Part shown: piece by piece, positions 57,403 through 64,000 of the stretch | How the letters are laid out: each line of letters starts with the position of its first letter | Position numbering within the stretch: the first letter of the stretch is position 1 | From: Okapia johnstoni | Lineage: Eukaryota; Chordata; Mammalia; Artiodactyla; Giraffidae | Direction: 5' to 3' | Assembly: GCA_024291935.2 (NCBI GenBank) | Contig: CM044311.1 | Span: 26,044,001 to 26,108,000 of the forward strand | DNA: 64,000 nt | Made by a program: the position numbers and the translations under genes | Notes under the pieces: generated by a model | Seen by the model: the letters and a program-made list of their open reading frames with translations, nothing else | What the model was told of the DNA's origin: nothing | Databases searched by the model: none

Positions 57403-58599
57403 AGTTTAAAACAGTGAATTGGTTTAAAATGCTTAGTTTAAAACAATGAATACAATGTAATTAAATTTCCAAACAGTAAATAAAAATTCCATATTTAAAA
57501 ATCATTTTAATTTAAAATTGTGATATTGTTTAATTCTAATTTGTATTTTACCTTTAGCTTCAACATATCTTTGAATTTTTTTTCATATTTGAATACTTTA
57601 AAAAATATAGAATTTTTTATCATTTGATTTTTTTACCTTTAATTTAATTTCCATATTTTGATGGGAGTACTTATCCAATCTTCTGCACTTTGTACTTTCA
57701 TCATCACATTTTGAACACTTTGAATATAGTTACATTTAAAAATTTTTTGAGATCATTACTGCCAGTTGTCCATAAATTATGAGAGTATCTTGATTATGAC
57801 ATCAATATGTTTGATTTGACTGCAATAAGGATGAGAAAATTCAATGACATAAGTAGTAATGTATAAATTAAATATGCCTCGATTTTATTAGTGGTTCAGA
57901 CACTGAGCAGAGTCTTAGGAGTACCATTATTTCTCCTCTTTCCCTGGCTTCTTGTATGCATAGCAAAAAAATAGAATAAGGATGAAATTATCAATAATTG
58001 AAAACAAGTTCAGTTTTGCCCTTCATTAACCAGAGGTTTCATATCATGTTGATTTTAAGTGTTTGATTTACCACGAATTTATTGTCAGTTCTCCACTTTC
58101 CTTATTTACATCCCTCTTTCCGAAATGAATACTGTGGCATAGAAAGGAAGCTTAGTGTGGGAAATTCAACTAACACCTTTAGGATGCATTTATGTTGTGC
58201 AAGCAAAAGGAAGTATGTTCTGTTATATATTGGTCATCTCTTTGTGTATTATTTTTCTTGGCACTCTTGGAACCCAGTATAATCCGCGGCTGCATAAATC
58301 TGTTGACAACATTTCTGGTGGAAATGTAATGTGTGAGGCTTTGATAGAAAATGTTCAAGGTATATTCAGAACTTTATAAATAACAAGATAGCAACTGGTT
58401 AACTAACTTATGTCAAGTTTTGGTCAGGCTTTCCGTGTTTCGCTGCAAGACAGACTTTTAGTCTGTTGCTAAAACTTCCCCTAATGTACTTGTTATAAAA
58501 TGCTTTTCTTGGATGTCATTTCTGTAAACAGTCAACTTTTTATAAAGATTATAGTTCTGTTCTGACCCTCTTGGGAAAAAAAAGAGCTCCTCTTATGTA
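57403..58599. other. AT-rich flank, unassigned
   Basis: A short local duplication (AGTTTAAAACAGTGAATT / AGTTTAAAACAATGAATA) at 57403-57452. Nothing else is recognised. Confidence 0.4.
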
Positions 58600-58775
58600 T
58601 CAACACTAGTAAGATTTTCACATACATTGTCTCACTTAATTCGCATTGTGGATGGTACTATTACAAACTCCAATTTTATAGAAAACCAAAGCCAAAGAGA
58701 TAGTAACTTGCATAGATCCCACAGCTAGTAAATTGTGGATGTGAGAGACAAACCCAGACAAACATTCCCAAACTT
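58600..58775 (-). repeat. MIR SINE
   Basis: Antisense MIR: ACATTGTCTCACTTAATTCG, CCAATTTTATAGAAAACCAA and CCCACAGCTAGTAAATTGTG in order. Confidence 0.78.
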
Positions 58776-58804
58776 TCACTTTTGAGGATGAACTTAGGCC
58801 CTGG

Positions 58805-59010
58805 GGTCGCCTTGCTTTGTTTCCAGTCCTGCGCCCACCACTTACTAATTGTGTGACTTATAGGAAAGTCACTGTCAACTTCAGTTTTCTTGTCTTCAGA
58901 ATAGGAATAGTAATAGTATTAACATTGTAGTATCACTGTAACAGCTAAGAGAGACAATATAACTGAAGATCTTGATAAAATGTCTGGTAAAATGTAAGCT
59001 CTCAAATGTT
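58805..59010 (+). repeat. MIR SINE
   Basis: Sense MIR: CCACTTACTAATTGTGTGAC, AACTTCAGTTTTCTTGTCTT and GAATAGGAATAGTAATAGTA in order. Confidence 0.75.
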
Positions 59011-59039
59011 AGTTGCAACTATATCATAAACTACTAAAT

Positions 59040-59370
59040 CATGATACCTAAAAAATGCTAATGTTCATTGATTTAGTAATTCTACATTTTTAGAATCTTT
59101 TCTGAGACATAATCAGCAATAGATATGCAGACAAATTTGTGTCCTAGGCTGTTTCTTGAACTTCTGTAAAAATCAGATTTTAGAAAAAATTTAACTGTGT
59201 AACAGGAGGGAAATCATGAAATAAATGTGTATGCTAGACAATTAGCAGACATAAAAATGTTTCAATAAAATGTTTAGTCACATGGGGAATAGTTTATTAC
59301 ATATATGAAATAGATGAATAAAGGGAAATGCAAACCCATAGATACTACATTATCTCAATTTAAAACCATT
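59040..59370 (+). repeat. Possible ancient L1 fragment
   Basis: A-rich sense-like stretch (AATAAAATGTTTAGTCACAT, GAATAAAGGGAAATGCAAAC) resembling the old L1 3' region. Weak. Confidence 0.3.
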
Positions 59371-59392
59371 TGTTAATTAAAGCAGGAAGTGT

Positions 59393-60017
59393 TTTATTTA
59401 TTTTTTAAATCGAAGTACAGTTAATTTGTAATATTGTGTTTCTGATGTACAGCAAAGTGATTCATTTGTACATATATATTCTTTTTCATATTCTTTTCCT
59501 TTATAGTTTATTACAACATATTGAATATAATTCCTTGTGCAGTACAGTAGGCCCTTGTTGTTCATTTATTTTATATATAGTAGTTTGTATCTGCTAATCC
59601 AAAACTCCTAGTTTATCCCCCTGTCTCCCCCTTGGTAACTATAATTTGTTTTCTTTGTCAGTAAGTCTATTTCTGTTTTCTAAATAAGTTTGTATCATAT
59701 TTTAGATTCCACATATAAGTGATATGGTATTTGTCTTTCTCTGACCTACTTCATTTAGTATGATAATCTCTAAGTCCATCTATGTTGCTGCAAATGGTAT
59801 TATTTCATTCTTTTTATGGCTGAGTAGTATTCCATTGTGTATATAAATCACATCTTATTTTATCCATTCATCTCTTGATGGACATTTAAGTTTCTTTCAT
59901 GTCTTGGCTATTGTAAATAATGCTTCCATAAACATTGGACACATGTATCATTTTGAATTAGAGTTTTCTCTGGATATATGCCCAGGAGGGGGAATTGCTA
60001 GCTCATATGGTAACTTG
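59393..60017 (-). mobile_element. L1 LINE 3' end
   Basis: Antisense L1: CAGCAAAGTGATTCATTTGT, AATTCCTTGTGCAGTACAGT, ATGGCTGAGTAGTATTCCAT and CTTGATGGACATTTAAGTTT in order. 5' truncated. Confidence 0.88.
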
Positions 60018-60657
60018 AAGTAGGAAGTATTAATTGAGTGCCACTATGTGTGGGCACTGTTCTGGGCACAGGAGATACAGCAGTGAGCAGATTGTCACTT
60101 TCTATCTCCAGGAGGACATTCATCATAGTGGATTATATACACAATGAGAAACCAGAAGAAAATGCTTATTTATAGGGCCTACCACTGTGTATTGGAATAT
60201 AAACTGTCATGCTTGTTTACATCTTTTTCTTACATTTTAAAGCATTTCTATATGTTTACATTTTTACACTGTATACATTTTTTAAAGAATAACCATGTGT
60301 TGCTTTTATAGTCAATATGGCAATAAAATGGATGTAACAAAAAAATTTCAGTAATTACGTGCATGTTATGAAAAGTCTTTTGAATACTTGTTGCTTTTTG
60401 AAAAATCATTCTTTATTCATTCACATTTTGAGATATTGAAAAATACAAAGAGGAAAATCACAAACGCAAATATTCCCGTTTACAGTAAATCACTAAACAC
60501 ATTATATATGCTTCTAGTATTTTATGTTACTGTTAAAAATTACTCAATTATTATAAAATCAACATATACATATTACAAAGAATTTATGTAATGCAGAAAA
60601 GTATGAAAATGAAAAAAAAATCATCAAATTCTGGCATTAAGAAATATCACAGTAGTA
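60018..60657. other. AT-rich flank, unassigned
   Basis: An L2/MIR-like GAGTGCCACTATGTGTGGGC stretch near 60035. Otherwise nothing is recognised. Confidence 0.4.
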
Positions 60658-60668
60658 AACCTCACTTA

Positions 60669-60791
60669 TGGAGAAGGAAATGGTAACCCACTCCAGTATG
60701 CTTCCTTGGGAAATCCCATGGACAGAGGAACCTGGGAAGCTACAATGGGGTTATAGAGAGTTGGACATAACTTAGTGATTAAACAACAACA
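60669..60791 (+). repeat. Bov-tA SINE, 5'-truncated
   Basis: Starts inside the body (GGAGAAGGAAATGGTAACCC). Flanked by AACCTCACTTA (60658-60668) and AATCTCACTTA (60792-60802). Confidence 0.9.
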
Positions 60792-60802
60792 AATCTCACT
60801 TA

Positions 60803-61547
60803 AAACATTTTACAGTTAAAGTAAGAAGGAAGACTAAAATATAAACTTCTCTCCAAATGAGATTGTATAATCCTATTTCTAAATACAATTTAATTCAAAT
60901 ATACAATGTAAGAAAAGTGAAACTAAAGGAATTGTTGAGATTCAAAATCAGGACATTGTTGACAAGTTGACATTATAATGCAGTAATCACAGTTCAGGCT
61001 TACAAAACTGGAGTTGGGCAGCCACTGAGGATCTGGTCTGGGTCATGTCTCTGCACCACTGAAAAGTTGAACTTTCTTTGAACCGTACTAGACCCAAGAA
61101 CACCGCCAGGCATATTCAGAACATCTGTCAGCTGCAACTTTATGGTTTCAAGGTCTCCCCTTGTAACTATGCAACCATTTAGACCCCAACCAATCCTTAC
61201 TTAAAAGCATCCTTTCTTCTTGCCAGCTTCAATTATTATTCTTGATAAACAACTCATGTAATGAACTATAACCTTGGGATTTTTGCCTTTGTAAGTCTCC
61301 TCCATTTTGGAGTCAGGCTGAAAACAAGTGCTTCTTAAATTTATGTCTCCTGGGCTGCAGTCCTAACAAATCCCAACTAAATACCTTTTTATTTCAATGA
61401 AGTCTCTAAGTTGTTGGTTAAAAACAGTTCTACACTACAAGAGAGAATATTTTCTAAAAAGTTCTTTTCAGGTTAACAAAGAATCCGTGAAAAATCCAAG
61501 GAAGTTGGAGTCTTGTTAATTTTGTAACAAAAACTTCACATCTTACG
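60803..61547. other. Unassigned flank, possibly old LTR
   Basis: 60960-61440 has an LTR-like feel (TTGCCTTTGTAAGTCTCCTC, ACCTTTTTATTTCAATGAAG), but I cannot name a family. Confidence 0.3.
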
Positions 61548-61551
61548 TGTT

Positions 61552-61756
61552 TGCTCAGAGGCTTCAGTCGTGCCCAACTCTTTGTGACCCTATGGATGGT
61601 AGCCCGCCAGTCTCCTCTCTCCATGGGATTTTCCAGGCAAGAATATTGGAGTGGGTTGCCATTTTCTTCTCCAGGGGATCTTTCCAATCCAGGGATCAAA
61701 CCCACATCTCCTAAGTCTCCTGCATTGGCAGGTGGGTTCTTTACCACTACCGCTGA
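61552..61756 (-). repeat. Bov-tA SINE at an LTR edge
   Basis: Complete antisense element. TGTTTGCT occurs on both sides (61548-61555 and 61762-61769), the right copy being the end of the adjacent LTR. Confidence 0.88.
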
Positions 61757-62171
61757 AAGGTTGTTTGCTGAATCACGAACAGATGTCGGGATTCTTGGCC
61801 TCCGGAGGAGAAGAATTCATTCCGGGGCCAGAGACAAGGCTTGATTGCTCAGAGCCTTTGTGTAATAAAGTTTTATTAAAGTATAAAGAAGACAGAGAAA
61901 GCTTCTGACATAGGCATTAGGAGGGGGCAGAAAGAGTACCCCCTTGCCAGTGTTAGCAGTGGAGTTATATACTCGAAGATAACAGAAGGTTAGACAGAAG
62001 GTTTAATCCAGAGACTGTCCTCAGGCAGGATACATTATTGTTATAATCCTTGTACAGACAGACCTACTCCCATAATTTACATTTTAAGATGACAGAATTA
62101 GCCAGAAAGTTTAATCCAGATACTATCCTCAGGCGGGATACATTATTGTTATATAATCCTAAGGAATGTAG

Positions 62172-62339
62172 GAGAAGAGGACAACAGAGGATAAGATGGT
62201 TGGATGGCATTACTAACTCGATGGACATGGGTTTGGGTAAACTCCGGGAGTTGGTGATGGACAGGGAGGCCTGGTGTGCTGCAATTCATGGGGTCGCAAA
62301 GAGTCGAACACGACTGAGCGACTGAACTGAACTGAACTG
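62172..62339 (+). mobile_element. BovB 3' end only (168 bp)
   Basis: GATGGTTGGATGGCATTACT through GAGCGACTGAACTGAACTGA is the extreme 3' end of BovB. Perfect 11-bp flanks AAGGAATGTAG lie at 62161-62171 and 62340-62350. Confidence 0.95.
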
Positions 62340-62495
62340 AAGGAATGTAGAGAGAAAAGAGGGAAAAAAAAAGTTTGTCCTTTCTTCCTCCTTGAGAATT
62401 CCAGAACCCTCTCTCCTTGGGGACCCCTAGACTTCTTATCAACCTGCCTAGGAAATGACTGTCTCACCGCCACATGGGAAACCCCTTTGCATCTT

Positions 62496-62707
62496 GAAAA
62501 GTGAAAGTGAAGATGTTCAGTTGTGTCTGACTCTTTGCGACCCCATGGACTGTAGCCTACCGGGCTCCTCCGTCCATGGGATTCTCCAGGCAAGAATACT
62601 GGAGTGGGTTGCTATTTTCTTCTCCAGGGGATCTTCCCAACCCAGGGATAGAATCTGGGTCTCCTGCATTGCAGGCAGATTCTTTACCCTCTGAGCCACC
62701 AGGAAAG
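62496..62707 (-). repeat. Bov-tA SINE with perfect target duplication
   Basis: CCTTTGCATCTT at 62484-62495 and 62708-62719 flanks a complete antisense element. Confidence 0.96.
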
Positions 62708-63046
62708 CCTTTGCATCTTAGCTGATAGTAATTAATATCCTGCTATTGGCCTTAAAAAAAAGAAAAGGGTCAGAAAAATGAATTTTTTCAAGAAGAACAG
62801 AGTAATATCATTTTGGGACAGGCAAACTGTGGCAAACCATAGGCAGGTCTGGAGAACAGAGGAGCGAGACTTGCTTTTACAGAGGAACAGAGGAAACTGG
62901 GGACACTGGTGGTTATTCACTGGCTGCAGGTGAGGGGCAGCTTACTCTTGCTGGGTCAGGAAGTGTTTTTTCCTGTTGGGATCTGTAATCTGGGGTGACT
63001 GATATGCATGAGAGCACCCCGTTCAGGGTTTCCCAGCTTCATTTTA

Positions 63047-63349
63047 TTTTTTATTTTTATTTTAAAAAGATGTTTATTTATTTATGACTGTGCTGGGTAT
63101 TCATTGCTATGCCCTGGCTTTCTCTAGTTGTGGCAAGCGGGGGCTGCTCTCCGGTTGCGGTCTATGGGCTTCTCATTGCTGTGGCTTCTCTTATTGTGGA
63201 ACATGGACTCTAGAGCACAGGCTCAGTGATTGTGGCACATGGGCTTAGTTGCTTCATGGCGAGTGGGATCTTCCTGCACCAGGGATTGAACCTGTGTCCT
63301 CAGCATTGGCCCGTGGGTTCTTAACCACTGGACCACCAGGGAAACCCCT
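63047..63349 (-). repeat. CHR-type SINE, long form
   Basis: Antisense element flanked by CAGCTTCATTTTA (63034-63046) and CAACTTCATTTTA (63350-63362). Confidence 0.93.
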
Positions 63350-63362
63350 CAACTTCATTTTA

Positions 63363-63794
63363 CGTGAGGTTTCCTTTATTTATTTTCATGCTGCTGAGAA
63401 AGATCAAGGACCTTACCACTCCTGCACTTTGTCCCAATCTTGTTTGTTATTTAAAATGTTATTATTGCTGTTGTTATTATAGTTTATACATTGTATGATT
63501 TTTAACATTTATTTTTCCAGTCTGTAGTGTCATTCCTCCATTTTCACAGTTAATATTCACTGTCAGTTTTTTCACCATGATTTTTGTTTCTGATTTTTTT
63601 GCTTTAATCTCTTAACCCGCTGAATTTTATTTTTTCTTACCAAGTTCTTTTAATAGATCTTGCTTTGCCTTGTGGTTTTCTTTTATGAAAATATCTGATT
63701 GTTACTTTTATTCTTGAATAACATCTTGTCAGATTGTTCTTAGGTTACCCTGTGTATTATCCTTGGGTCATACTCTGTTTCCCTTTTGGAGGAT
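63363..63794. other. T-rich flank, unassigned
   Basis: No feature recognised. Confidence 0.4.
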
Positions 63795-64000
63795 TATTTT
63801 AATTATCTATTGCTGTGCAACAAATTACTTGAAATTTGAGCCATTTACAAGACAGCATTTCTGAGGATCAGGAGCCTGGGGGAGACTGAGCTGTATGGTT
63901 TTGACGCAGGATCTCTCAGGATGCATTCAAGCTGTGAGTCAGGGCAGCGGGCATCTCAAGGGTTCTCTGGACCTACAAGGTCTCCTTCCAATGACTCTCA
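63795..64000 (+). repeat. Ancient interspersed repeat, class not assigned
   Basis: TTAATTATCTATTGCTGTGC followed by AACAAATTACTTGAAATTTG and GGGCATCTCAAGGGTTCTCT matches a widespread old mammalian repeat that I recognise but cannot name. It continues past the window. Confidence 0.4.

Larger units (their letters stand above)
61762..63046 (-). mobile_element. ERV LTR, interrupted by later insertions
   Basis: Read on the minus strand: a U3 with a 74-bp direct repeat (62160-62087 and 62050-61977), TATATAA at 61971-61965, AATAAA at 61877-61872, then a U5-like stretch ending CAGCAAACA at 61762. This order is that of a retroviral LTR. Insertions at 62172-62339 and 62496-62707 break it. The U3 start is uncertain and may lie beyond the CHR SINE at 63047. 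No retroviral genes are seen. Confidence 0.72.

Noticed and set aside
1..64000. CRISPR array, operon, prophage or other prokaryotic system
   Set aside because: The sequence is mammalian nuclear DNA throughout. Recurrent motifs are interspersed SINEs and LINEs, not regularly spaced repeats.

Overview
This is ruminant nuclear DNA, most likely from a bovid. The evidence is dense insertion of Bov-tA and Bov-A2 SINEs, four sizeable BovB (RTE) LINE fragments plus one short 3' end, artiodactyl L1 3' ends, CHR-type tRNA SINEs and endogenous-retrovirus LTRs, on a background of ancient MIR, L2, MaLR and hAT repeats common to placental mammals. The species cannot be fixed from the sequence alone.

One protein-coding gene is visible. 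A CpG island at about 20.2-21.4 kb holds the first coding exon of CXADR (coxsackievirus and adenovirus receptor, an immunoglobulin-superfamily tight-junction protein) on the minus strand. The start codon is at 20939 in a full Kozak context, it encodes a 14-residue signal-peptide core, and a consensus splice donor follows at 20896. Positions 1-20896 are therefore the 5' part of CXADR intron 1; exon 2 is not recognised here. Positions from about 21.2 kb to the end are 5' flank or intergenic DNA, with no further exon that I can support. The proximal promoter carries an ETS/CRE composite motif and, about 60 bp further upstream, a perfect RFX X-box.

Layout: 1-20 kb is intronic sequence with scattered SINEs, a solitary LTR with TATA and poly(A) signals (2558-2984), a BovB fragment (7.8-9.0 kb), a hAT element with an 8-bp target duplication (11.8-12.1 kb) and several MIRs. 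20.2-21.4 kb is the CXADR promoter and exon 1. 21.5-25.7 kb is a SINE cluster including a SINE inside a SINE. 25.8-28.4 kb is a 5'-inverted (twin-primed) BovB that landed in the tail of an older SINE. 29.5-30.3 kb is another BovB. 34-36.4 kb holds an L1 3' end split by a SINE, several SINEs, and an L1 ORF2/3'UTR fragment. 38-39 kb holds an ERVL-type LTR. 43.17-43.43 kb is a nearly perfect 118-bp inverted repeat. 46.5-47.4 kb and 59.4-60.0 kb are further L1 3' ends. 55.8-57.4 kb is a 1.6-kb BovB. 61.5-63.4 kb is a minus-strand LTR carrying at least three later insertions.

I found no undescribed multi-gene system. The most notable signals are the two long hairpins (2202-2324 and 43168-43432), whose outer ends both coincide with a SINE 3'-tail motif, the fully readable twin-priming event, and the RFX/ETS/CRE arrangement upstream of CXADR. 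Family names for ancient repeats were assigned by eye, without a RepeatMasker run.
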